In this document: one piece after another, positions 1 to 6,317 of the stretch
How positions within the stretch are numbered: the first letter of the stretch is position 1
Layout of the letters: each line of letters begins with the position of its first letter
Origin: Bacilli bacterium
GTDB taxonomy: Bacteria > Bacillota_I > Bacilli_A > Haloplasmatales > Haloplasmataceae
Direction: 5' to 3'
Assembly: GCA_012513195.1 (NCBI GenBank)
Contig: JAAZCR010000277.1
Location: 1-9,606 of the forward strand
DNA: 9,606 nt
Program-made: the position numbers and the translations under genes
Notes under the pieces: generated by a model
What the model was told of the DNA's origin: nothing
Databases searched by the model: none
Seen by the model: the letters and a program-made list of their open reading frames with translations, nothing else

Positions 1-2
1 CA

Positions 3-221
3 AGACAAATAATCACTATAAATAATGTTTTTAGTCCAAGCGAACAGGATATTAAACATGCTTTAAGAGTTTTAGAAGCTAGAGATTTAGCGCTTAAAGA
101 AGGAAAAGGGGTTTTCGCTTTAGATGGTAAAATGGTCGACCTACCCATTATTAAACGCGCGGAATATATAATTGAAGTTGCCAAAAAATTAAAGTTAGTG
201 AGTGACAATGATGAAACTTAA
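3..221 (+). CDS. citE: Citrate lyase beta subunit (citryl-CoA lyase), C-terminal end only
   Basis: The 5' end is cut off by the window edge. The visible 72 codons run in frame from base 3 to a TAA at 219-221. CitE cleaves citryl-ACP to oxaloacetate and acetyl-ACP in the cytoplasmic citrate lyase complex. The remnant matches the family's C-terminal tail: a segment resembling SPSEQDIKHALRVLEA, then GVFALDGKMVD and a closing helix around RAEYIIEVAKKL. The catalytic barrel lies outside the window. The identification rests on this tail and on the directly overlapping citF, the usual citD-citE-citF order. The end of this gene overlaps the start of citF, which suggests translational coupling. Confidence 0.88.
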   Translation, partial: RQIITINNVFSPSEQDIKHALRVLEARDLALKEGKGVFALDGKMVDLPIIKRAEYIIEVAKKLKLVSDNDET

Positions 222-1713
222 TGGTTATAAGGAACACTATGAGTTATTCTCTCACGTTGATTTAAATAAGAAAACTAAACTAATTTACCCTAAGAAAAGT
301 AATTTAAGTAATAATAAGTTCCGCGATAGTTTAGATAAATTATTAGATGAACTACCTCTTCGAGATGGGATGACGATAAGTTTCCATCATCATTTGCGTA
401 ATGGCGATTATGTCTTAAACATGGTGATGGAAAAAATCGCTCAACGAAATATCCATGATATCACCATCTTTGCGAGTTCTATATTTCCCTGTCATAAACC
501 TTTAGTGGATTTAATCGAAAAGGGAATTGTAACCCAAATTTATGCAGCATATATTTCTGGACCAGTAGCAGAAGCAATTAGTTATGGTAAGTTATCAAAG
601 GTCTGTGTAATGCATACCCATGGTGGACGTGTCCGTTTAGTTGAAAGTGGCGACGTGAAAATCGACATTGCCTTTATCGCTAGTCCCACTTGTGATAAGT
701 TAGGGAATATTTCAGGTAGATTCGGTAAAAGTGCCTGTGGTTCATTAGGGTATGCGGTAACTGATGCTCAATATGCGGAAATTACCGTAGCGATTACAGA
801 TAATTATGTTGATTACTTAAATGTTTATGATATTGAAGGAAAATACATCGATTATATTGTTTCTGTTCCTTCTATTGGTGACCCTAAAGGAATAGTATCG
901 GGAACCACCCAAATCACTCGTAATCCCATCGGATTAAAGATAGCTCGCCTAACCGCTGATGTCATTCGTTATTCAGGCTATTTCCAAAATGGTTTTTCTT
1001 TCCAAACGGGGGCGGGTGGAACGAGCCTTGCGGTTAGTTACTATTTAAAACAACTAATGCATGAGCATCAAATCAAAGGTAGTTTTGCCTCAGGGGGAAT
1101 TACTGGTTATATCGTCGATATGCTTGAGGAAGGTCTTTTTGAAAGACTATATGATGTGCAATGTTTCGATTTAGAAGCGGTTCGTTCAATTCGCGATAAT
1201 AAAAATCATATCGCGATTAGCGCTTCGAAATATGCGAATATTAACGATGAACCAGTTGTAAATGATTTAGATTTTGTCATCCTAGGAGCTACAGAGATCG
1301 ACCTTGACTTTAATGTGAATGTCACTACCAGTTCCACGGGTATTATTATGGGTGGTTCAGGAGGACATGCAGATACCGCTGGTGGCTCTAAGGTCACCAT
1401 CATCGTATCACCGCTTTTTAATGCCCGTATTCCTTTGATTAAAGACCGGGTATTGTGTCGTACTACCCCAGGTGAAAGTGTCGATGTTTTAGTGACAGAG
1501 CGGGGCATTGCGGTTAATCCGAAACGGATAGATTTAATCGATAACCTTAAGGAAGCAGGATTACCTTTAGTTTCAATAGAAGAATTAAAGACCTTTACAG
1601 ATAGATATCTTGGTATTCCTGAAAAGATTAATTTTGGTGATAGGGTAGTAGCGGTAATTGAATATCGTGATGGAACAGTAATTGATTTCCTTAGACAAAA
1701 AATCAACACATAG
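208..1713 (+). CDS. citF: Citrate lyase alpha subunit (citrate:acetyl-ACP transferase)
   Basis: CitF exchanges the acetyl group on the citrate lyase acyl carrier protein for citrate (EC 2.8.3.10), forming citryl-ACP for CitE. It acts in anaerobic citrate fermentation in the cytoplasm. At about 500 residues it is full length for the family. Counting from the GTG at 202, visible motifs are SFHHHLRNGD (60-69), HTHGGRVR (138-145), GAGGTSLAV (270-278), GGHADTAGGSK (387-397) and TERGIAVNP (432-440), all typical of CitF. The start is uncertain: GTG 202, ATG 208 and ATG 211 are all in frame, and none has a good Shine-Dalgarno. I chose the first ATG; the gene overlaps citE and is probably translationally coupled to it. 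It ends in TAG and a terminator follows. No citX, citG or citC lies downstream. Confidence 0.95.
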   Translation: MMKLNGYKEHYELFSHVDLNKKTKLIYPKKSNLSNNKFRDSLDKLLDELPLRDGMTISFHHHLRNGDYVLNMVMEKIAQRNIHDITIFASSIFPCHKPLVDLIEKGIVTQIYAAYISGPVAEAISYGKLSKVCVMHTHGGRVRLVESGDVKIDIAFIASPTCDKLGNISGRFGKSACGSLGYAVTDAQYAEITVAITDNYVDYLNVYDIEGKYIDYIVSVPSIGDPKGIVSGTTQITRNPIGLKIARLTADVIRYSGYFQNGFSFQTGAGGTSLAVSYYLKQLMHEHQIKGSFASGGITGYIVDMLEEGLFERLYDVQCFDLEAVRSIRDNKNHIAISASKYANINDEPVVNDLDFVILGATEIDLDFNVNVTTSSTGIIMGGSGGHADTAGGSKVTIIVSPLFNARIPLIKDRVLCRTTPGESVDVLVTERGIAVNPKRIDLIDNLKEAGLPLVSIEELKTFTDRYLGIPEKINFGDRVVAVIEYRDGTVIDFLRQKINT

Positions 1714-1730
1714 TCATATAATGTAAATTA

Positions 1731-1775
1731 AAAAGAGGAGGATGTAAAGAAAAGTAATATATCCTCCGCTTTTTT
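1731..1775 (+). terminator. Intrinsic terminator of the citrate lyase operon
   Basis: GGAGGAT at 1737-1743 pairs with ATCCTCC at 1761-1767. After one A/G mismatch the stem continues as AAAAG against CTTTT, running into the T-tract at 1770-1775. It begins 17 bases after the citF stop, so the citrate lyase transcript most likely ends here. The left arm contains GGAGGA, which resembles a ribosome binding site, but no start codon with a usable frame follows. Confidence 0.75.
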
Positions 1776-1798
1776 CATTTTTACATAAGAGGGAATTA

Positions 1799-1826
1799 TT
1801 GAAAATTATCATTTTTATGTTAAAAT
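1799..1826 (+). promoter_or_regulatory. Predicted sigma-A promoter for the HepT-like gene
   Basis: TTGAAA at 1799-1804 and TAAAAT at 1821-1826 are separated by 16 bases, a good match to the housekeeping consensus. The site lies just after the citrate lyase terminator and about 90 bases before the next start codon, so it would give the HepT-like gene its own transcript with a leader of roughly 85 bases. The region is very AT-rich, so chance matches are possible. Confidence 0.5.
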
Positions 1827-1881
1827 AATGTATTAATAATAAATATTGTGTTACTAACGAGATTAATGGACGTTTAATTCA

Positions 1882-1900
1882 TAGATTTGTAAGAAATCTA
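1882..1900 (+). repeat. Perfect 7-bp inverted repeat in the leader of the HepT-like gene
   Basis: TAGATTT (1882-1888) and AAATCTA (1894-1900) are exact reverse complements around a 5-base loop. The structure ends five bases before the AAGGAGGA ribosome binding site (1906-1913). It could be a leader hairpin that affects translation or RNA stability, or a DNA operator. No T-tract follows, so it is not a terminator. Confidence 0.5.
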
Positions 1901-1917
1901 AATTTAAGGAGGAATGT

Positions 1918-2241
1918 ATGGCTAAACTCATAAATATTTTTTTAGATGAAATTCTTACCACAATTAGAAAGATTTCTGAGTTACTTAAGGATAAGACCTT
2001 AGATGATTTTAAAAGTAATTATCATGTGGTTGAGAATGTCATCAAGTACTTAAACATTATTAGTGAAGCGGCGCGGCATGTGCCTGATGAGGTCAAACAG
2101 GAGTTTAATGGTATTCCTTGGGAAGAGCTAATAAACTTGCGTAATATTGAGAATAATCCTGAACACCTTAATCTCGTTTGGAATATCGCTACCAATAAGT
2201 TAACGGAAATTAGTGCGATTATTGAAGAGGTATTAAACTAA
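1918..2241 (+). CDS. Orphan HepT-like (DUF86) protein with a degenerate RNase motif
   Basis: This 107-residue all-helical protein aligns by eye with the HepT/DUF86 family. Matching features are an N-terminal FLDEILTTIRKI, the core VIKYLNIISEAARHVPDEV (41-59), IPWEELINLRN (66-76) and LVWNIATNKLTEI (86-98). HepT toxins are RNases of the HEPN superfamily with an R-X4-6-H-X-Y motif, and the paired MNT nucleotidyltransferase (MntA) neutralises them. Here R75-N76 remain, but the canonical H-x-Y is replaced by a shortened stretch, IENNPEHLN (77-85). The only nearby His is H83, eight residues after R75, and is followed by L-N rather than x-Y. RNase activity is therefore doubtful. No mntA-like gene is adjacent. 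The gene has a strong SD (AAGGAGGA, 1906-1913), its own predicted promoter and a terminator, so it looks maintained. Family assignment is fairly sure; function is unknown. Confidence 0.75.
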   Translation: MAKLINIFLDEILTTIRKISELLKDKTLDDFKSNYHVVENVIKYLNIISEAARHVPDEVKQEFNGIPWEELINLRNIENNPEHLNLVWNIATNKLTEISAIIEEVLN

Positions 2242-2243
2242 AA

Positions 2244-2279
2244 AATAAGTCCTTCAAGTTTTGACTTGAAGGACTTATT
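2244..2279. terminator. Bidirectional terminator between the HepT-like gene and bcd
   Basis: A perfect 16-bp stem (2244-2259 against 2264-2279) closes on a TTTG loop. It sits between convergent genes, 2 bases after the HepT-like stop and 5 bases beyond the bcd stop. On the - strand the stem runs directly into T's (the A-run at 2241-2245), which gives a strong terminator for the ptb-buk-bcd operon. On the + strand the T-rich tail (CTGTTTTAT) is weaker but probably functional. Confidence 0.88.
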
Positions 2280-2284
2280 CTGTT

Positions 2285-3364
2285 TTATAGACTCTTACTA
2301 TTTGGAATATAGTTGGAACGAATATTTTTGATCATTTCAATGCGTTCTTCAGCATATCTGTTAGCGGCAAGTTGGGTGTTGATGTTGTATCTCTTCGCTA
2401 AGTTGAAGATATATAGTAAGCGATCGTAAATGCGTTCAACAATCTTAAGGGTCTTTTCACGGTCATATGGTGGGAAGAATTCTTGATAGACGTTGATTAA
2501 ACCACCACCATTGATGACGAAATCGGGAGCATAAAGGATACCTCTTTCCATTAACATGTCGCCATGACGTTTTTCATCTAAGAGGACATTGTTTGCGGCT
2601 CCAGCGACGATTTCACATTTTAATTTTGGAATTGTATCATCATTTAGGATAGCACCAACAGAGCATGGTGCAAAGATATCGCATTCAACCGAATAGATTT
2701 CTTCTGGTTTAACCGCTTTCGCATTATAAACTTTAACAACTTGTTCAACTTTCTCAGGCATGATATCGGTTACGATGAGTTTTGCTCCTTCTTGATGGAG
2801 ATATTCACAAAGAGCACGACCAACTGCACCTAAACCTTGAACAGCAACGACTTTGTCTTTTAAGGAGTTATTGCCCCATTTTTCTAAGGCACAAGCTTTA
2901 ATTCCCCAATAAACACCGTAAGCAGTGACGGGTGAAGGGTTGCCTGATAAGTCAGCACGACCATTGATGAAATCAGATTCCATTACCATATATTCGCAAT
3001 CATGTTCATCGATGTTCATATCTTCGCCTGTGTAGAAACGGCCATTTAAGGATTGAACATAACGACCATAAGCACGTAGATAAGCTTCTGTTTTAACAGT
3101 TTTAGGGTCACCGATTAATACAGTTTTACCCCCACCGCAGTTACATTCAGCAGCTGCACACTTATAAGTCATGCCACGGGATAGACGCACAACATCGAAG
3201 AGCGCTTCTTCTTCAGTTTTATAGTTCCATAGTCTTGTTCCACCAATCGCAGGACCTAATTTAGTATAATGGATGGCGGTTATTCCTTTTAAACCTGTGG
3301 TTTTGTCATAGAAAAATATGATTTGTTCGTGACCATATTTTTCCATGTAATCAAAAACACCCAT
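2285..3364 (-). CDS. bcd: Leucine/valine (branched-chain) amino acid dehydrogenase, NAD-dependent
   Basis: This 359-residue enzyme of the Glu/Leu/Phe/Val dehydrogenase family reversibly deaminates a branched-chain amino acid to its 2-oxo acid with NAD+. The substrate-binding K68 (MTYK), catalytic K80 (GGGK) and D115 (GED) fall at exactly the numbering known for Bacillus leucine dehydrogenase. NPSPVTAYG is at 142-150. The Rossmann motif GLGAVG is at 177-182, with D200 at the end of the second strand, as in NAD-using enzymes. The start has an SD (GGAGGGAG) four bases upstream. It is the last gene of a ptb-buk-bcd operon, 28 bases after buk. Oddities are the Cys-rich CAAAECNCGGGK around the active site and a Gly at 113 where leucine enzymes usually have Ala. 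A phenylalanine- or broad-range dehydrogenase is the main alternative. Confidence 0.9.
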   Translation of the reverse strand: MGVFDYMEKYGHEQIIFFYDKTTGLKGITAIHYTKLGPAIGGTRLWNYKTEEEALFDVVRLSRGMTYKCAAAECNCGGGKTVLIGDPKTVKTEAYLRAYGRYVQSLNGRFYTGEDMNIDEHDCEYMVMESDFINGRADLSGNPSPVTAYGVYWGIKACALEKWGNNSLKDKVVAVQGLGAVGRALCEYLHQEGAKLIVTDIMPEKVEQVVKVYNAKAVKPEEIYSVECDIFAPCSVGAILNDDTIPKLKCEIVAGAANNVLLDEKRHGDMLMERGILYAPDFVINGGGLINVYQEFFPPYDREKTLKIVERIYDRLLYIFNLAKRYNINTQLAANRYAEERIEMIKNIRSNYIPNSKSL

Positions 3365-3392
3365 AAATCTCCCTCCATTTTATTTTTTTATA

Positions 3393-4460
3393 TTAATATA
3401 TTTTAGTTTCTTCTTCGCCATTTAACACTCTAAGAGCACCAAGCGCTAAAGCTTGGAGTTCATCTTCACCTGGGTATACTAGTACATCAGCAATAAACTT
3501 GACTCTTTCGATGATGCGACTTGTGATATATGGTTCATAAGCTAAGCCACCAGTTAAGACGATGTAATCAACATCACCATAGAAAACGGTACTGCAAGCA
3601 CCGATTTCTTTCGCGATTTGGTAAATCATCGCATCCATAATTAACTCAGCATATTTATCGCCATTTTCGATACGTTTAACGATTTCTTTGGCGTTATTAG
3701 TACCTAAATAAGCTACTAATCCACCTTGACCATAGTTCATGCGTTTAATGTCTTGAAGAGTATATTGTCCACTAAAACATAATTTATATAAAGGTCCTAG
3801 TGGGACTGTTCCACTGCGTTCGGGACTCATAGGACCATCGCCATCAAGGGCATTATTAACGTCGATGACTCTACCTTTTCTGTGACAAGCGACGCTAATA
3901 CCACCACCAAGATGAGCGATAATTAGATTCATATCCTCATACTTTTTCCCTACATCCTTAGCAACTTTGCGAGCGGTCGCTTTATGATTTAATGCGTGGA
4001 AAATACATTGACGTTCGAATAAAGGATGCCCTGATATTCGCGCTATGTCTTCCATTTCATCAACACTTACGGGGTCAACGATGAAAGCGGGAATATTGAG
4101 CTCTTTGGCAATTTCGTGAGCAATGATGCAGCCTAAGTTTGAGGCATGTTCTCCCCGTTTTGCCTCATAAACGTCTTGAATCATCCGCTCATTAACTAAA
4201 TAAGTTCCGCTCTCGAGTGGTCTTAACATTCCTCCCCGACCACAAACAGCATCGAGTTTGGTTATATCAAAATTACGGGCTTTAAGTGTTTCTAAGACAA
4301 GGTTTTTTCGAAATTCAAACTGACTAATGATATTAGGAAATGGTTTTAATTCTTCGACAGAATGAGAAATTTTTTCTTCAAAAACTTGTTTATCATCTTC
4401 ATATACCGCTATTTTCGTTGATGTTGAACCTGGATTGATGATTAGTATAAATTTCCCCAT
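3393..4460 (-). CDS. buk: Butyrate kinase (branched-chain or short-chain acyl-phosphate kinase)
   Basis: Buk transfers phosphate from butyryl-phosphate or a branched-chain acyl-phosphate to ADP, yielding the free acid and ATP (EC 2.7.2.7). It is a cytoplasmic member of the acetate kinase/ASKHA superfamily. At 355 residues it is full length. The N-terminal phosphate-binding NPGSTSTK is at 9-16, IAHLGGGISV at 181-190, the NALDGDGPMSPERSG segment at 203-217, and the adenosine-binding LTGGLAYE at 302-309. The RBS AAGGAG lies inside the end of ptb, and only 2 bases separate the ptb stop from this ATG, so the two are surely co-transcribed. With bcd downstream, isovalerate, isobutyrate or 2-methylbutyrate are as likely products as butyrate. 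Confidence 0.95.
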   Translation of the reverse strand: MGKFILIINPGSTSTKIAVYEDDKQVFEEKISHSVEELKPFPNIISQFEFRKNLVLETLKARNFDITKLDAVCGRGGMLRPLESGTYLVNERMIQDVYEAKRGEHASNLGCIIAHEIAKELNIPAFIVDPVSVDEMEDIARISGHPLFERQCIFHALNHKATARKVAKDVGKKYEDMNLIIAHLGGGISVACHRKGRVIDVNNALDGDGPMSPERSGTVPLGPLYKLCFSGQYTLQDIKRMNYGQGGLVAYLGTNNAKEIVKRIENGDKYAELIMDAMIYQIAKEIGACSTVFYGDVDYIVLTGGLAYEPYITSRIIERVKFIADVLVYPGEDELQALALGALRVLNGEEETKIY

Positions 4461-4462
4461 TA

Positions 4463-5368
4463 CTAATTCTCCTTATCTAAGAGTACGCTTAAGGCGATAG
4501 AATATAGTTTTGATTCAGCACTATCTGAGCGACTGGTAAGGACAATTGGAGCTTTCGCACCAACGATGATACCAGCACTCTTAACATTATCACAACCAAA
4601 GACCCATCCTTTGTATAAAGCATTGCCAACTTCAATGTATGGAACAATTAGGATATCCGCATTACCTGCGACAGGGTTCTTAATGTTTTTAATGCGTGCT
4701 GCTTCTTTGTCTAAAGCTAGGTCAACAGCGAGGGGGCCACAAATATCACATTGGAAGATTTCTAAGTTTTCCACCATCTTTTCTACTTCTTGGCATTTGA
4801 TCGTAGATGGCATCTTTGGATTAACTTTTTCAACCGCACTAATACACGCCACTTTAGGACGAGAGATACCTAGATTATGTGCTAGTTTAACCGCATTCTT
4901 GGTGATTTTCTTTAAATCCTCAACACTAGGGTCGATATTCATAGCGCCATCGCTTAAGAAAATTAGACGGTCAAATTTTGGTAATTGAATTACCATTACA
5001 TGACTAATGAGATTATCTGTTCTTAGTCCTACTTCTTTGTCTAGAACTTTTTTCATAATAACCGCAGTATCGACTATTCCTTTCATCAATACATCGGCTT
5101 TTCCTGATGATACACATTTAACTGCTTCTAGACAAGCTTGTTCCTTATCAGGAACATTTACAAGTTCACAATTAGTTAGATCAAATTCGAGTTCTTGCGC
5201 AATCGTGCGTGTCTTACTTTCATCGCCAAATAAAACAAAATGGGCTAAGTTAAGTCTAACCGCATCGCTGACAGCTTGCATTACTTCATGATCATCAGCA
5301 CAGGCTACCGCAATTGTCTTATTCGGTCTTGTTTGCGCACATAACATAATTTCATTTAAAGATTTCAT
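4463..5368 (-). CDS. ptb: Phosphate butyryltransferase (phosphotransbutyrylase)
   Basis: Ptb converts butyryl-CoA or branched-chain acyl-CoA plus phosphate to acyl-phosphate and CoA (EC 2.3.1.19), feeding the kinase encoded immediately downstream. At 301 residues it has the usual length for the Pta/Ptb family. Recognisable parts are the N-terminal IAVACADDHEVMQAV, ADVLMKGIVDT (91-101), the FLSDGAMNIDP segment (137-147), SAVEKVNPKMPST (177-189) and the later GPLAVDLALDKEAA. It is the first gene of the operon, with SD GGGAGGTG at 5374-5381 five bases before the ATG. A predicted promoter and a CcpA cre site lie directly upstream, so catabolite control is expected. Pta-type phosphotransacetylase is the alternative, but the pairing with buk and bcd favours Ptb. 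Confidence 0.93.
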   Translation of the reverse strand: MKSLNEIMLCAQTRPNKTIAVACADDHEVMQAVSDAVRLNLAHFVLFGDESKTRTIAQELEFDLTNCELVNVPDKEQACLEAVKCVSSGKADVLMKGIVDTAVIMKKVLDKEVGLRTDNLISHVMVIQLPKFDRLIFLSDGAMNIDPSVEDLKKITKNAVKLAHNLGISRPKVACISAVEKVNPKMPSTIKCQEVEKMVENLEIFQCDICGPLAVDLALDKEAARIKNIKNPVAGNADILIVPYIEVGNALYKGWVFGCDNVKSAGIIVGAKAPIVLTSRSDSAESKLYSIALSVLLDKEN

Positions 5369-5381
5369 AAAGGCACCTCCC

Positions 5382-5399
5382 TAAGAAAACGCTTTCAAG
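5382..5399 (-). promoter_or_regulatory. Catabolite-responsive element (cre, CcpA site) for ptb-buk-bcd
   Basis: Read on the - strand the site is CTTGAAAGCGTTTTCTTA. The core TGAAAGCGTTTTCT fits the CcpA consensus TGNAANCGNWNNCA at 13 of 14 positions. It covers the predicted transcription start of the operon (about 7 bases after the -10 at 5403-5408) and ends just before the ptb SD. A site at or after the start normally means repression by CcpA when a preferred sugar is present. Confidence 0.72.
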
Positions 5400-5402
5400 A
5401 CT

Positions 5403-5430
5403 ATTATACTATAATTTGGAAAGATATAAA
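5403..5430 (-). promoter_or_regulatory. Predicted sigma-A promoter of ptb-buk-bcd
   Basis: On the - strand a perfect -10 TATAAT (5408-5403) follows a moderate -35 TTTATA (5430-5425) after 16 bases. The start would fall near 5396, within the cre site. The weak -35 next to a perfect -10 suits a regulated promoter. Confidence 0.55.
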
Positions 5431-5439
5431 GACTTTTTT

Positions 5440-5451
5440 TCAAAATTTTGA
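5440..5451. repeat. 12-bp perfect palindrome between divergent promoters
   Basis: TCAAAATTTTGA is self-complementary and lies between the ptb and nucleotidyltransferase promoters. Its right end overlaps the -35 (TTGACT, 5448-5453) of the latter gene. It may be an operator for an unidentified repressor, or simply an AT-rich coincidence. Confidence 0.35.
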
Positions 5452-5476
5452 CTTCTACCTCTTAATCCATTACAAT
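5448..5476 (+). promoter_or_regulatory. Predicted sigma-A promoter of the ANT(6)-like gene
   Basis: TTGACT (5448-5453) and TACAAT (5471-5476) are separated by the optimal 17 bases, each matching five of six consensus bases. The start would be near 5483, giving a leader of about 16 bases that contains the GAGGTG ribosome binding site (5488-5493). Confidence 0.62.
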
Positions 5477-5498
5477 TATTATAACATGAGGTGAAAAT

Positions 5499-6317
5499 AT
5501 GGATGAAATAATACCGAAGCTAATTGCCTTTGCGAAGGAACGAACTGATATTCAAGCGTGTCTACTCACTGGATCACGGGCAAATCCTAATGTCTTAAGT
5601 GATCTCTATCAGGATTATGATGTTATCATGGTTACTAATAATCATGAATACTATCTACATGTAAATGATTGGCTACAAGTTTTTGGTAATGTGGTGATGT
5701 ACCAACATAACATTATTGATGAAAGTAAACATATTTATTTGATTCTCTATCAAGAAATGTTTCGCATCGATATGACTTTTATCGCTCCTCATCGTTTAGA
5801 TGAAATATTAAGGGAAAGTCTCTTGGTTAAACTGCTTGATAAAACGGGGTTAATTCCCGAGTTAGGAAGCCCATCAGAAATAGATTACTACATTAAGAAA
5901 CCAACGGAACATGAGTTTCAGGAAGCCCTTAATGAGTTCTTTTGGTGTTTGAATAATGTGGCAAAAGGAATAAAGCGTGATGAGTTAGTCTATGTAAAAT
6001 GGATATTTGATACAATCGTCCGCAAACCATTGTTAGAGGTAATAGGTTGGTATGTTGGCTGTCAATATGACTTTCAAGTTAACCTAGGTGCGTATGGACG
6101 TTTTATGAAAAAGTATATTACCAATGATTTATATGCAATGTTGAGAGCGACATATGTAGGTAATAATTATGAAGATATCTGGGAAGCTATTTTTACAAGT
6201 TGTAAACTAATGCGCATAACAGGTACATTTGTAGGAGAAAAACTAGGTTATCAATATCCACTTCAAGATGATATGAACATGCTTAAATATTTGGAAAAAA
6301 TAAAAAATACACATTAA
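5499..6317 (+). CDS. Aminoglycoside 6-adenylyltransferase-like nucleotidyltransferase (ANT(6)/AadE family)
   Basis: This 272-residue protein has the layout of the streptomycin 6-adenylyltransferase family (AadE, AadK). GSRANPN is at 25-31, the metal-binding DYD at 39-41, and a third acidic residue D91 lies in FRIDMTFIAPH. A mostly helical C-terminal half follows, with WCLNNVAKG and an Asp-rich end. ANT(6) enzymes move AMP from ATP to the 6-hydroxyl of streptomycin. All expected catalytic acidic residues are present, so it is probably an active nucleotidyltransferase, but it is slightly shorter than ANT(6) enzymes (about 285-300) and the substrate cannot be read from sequence. It forms a single-gene unit with its own promoter, diverging from ptb and converging on the XRE gene. 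No mobile element flanks it, so it looks like a resident chromosomal gene. Confidence 0.82.
   Translation: MDEIIPKLIAFAKERTDIQACLLTGSRANPNVLSDLYQDYDVIMVTNNHEYYLHVNDWLQVFGNVVMYQHNIIDESKHIYLILYQEMFRIDMTFIAPHRLDEILRESLLVKLLDKTGLIPELGSPSEIDYYIKKPTEHEFQEALNEFFWCLNNVAKGIKRDELVYVKWIFDTIVRKPLLEVIGWYVGCQYDFQVNLGAYGRFMKKYITNDLYAMLRATYVGNNYEDIWEAIFTSCKLMRITGTFVGEKLGYQYPLQDDMNMLKYLEKIKNTH

Noticed and set aside
1206..1709. 167-codon open frame antisense to the 3' half of citF
   Set aside because: The protein resembles no family I know, has no RBS, and lies wholly within a conserved coding region on the other strand; it is a by-product of citF codon use.
1737..1742. GGAGGA after citF as a ribosome binding site for a small gene
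   Set aside because: It is the left arm of the citF terminator, and no start codon with a usable open frame follows at suitable spacing.
3391..3398. TATTAATA palindrome at the buk-bcd junction
   Set aside because: Too short and AT-only to be a meaningful hairpin; the genes are evidently co-transcribed.
4566..5291. Two open frames (140 and 94 codons) antisense to ptb
   Set aside because: They are rich in Ser/Thr/Leu, as expected for reverse-strand reading, have no RBS or family similarity, and ptb is clearly the real gene.
1918..6317. The HepT-like gene and the nucleotidyltransferase gene as a HepT/MntA toxin-antitoxin pair
   Set aside because: They are more than 3 kb apart with a metabolic operon between them, and the nucleotidyltransferase is of the larger ANT(6) type rather than the small MNT domain that pairs with HepT.
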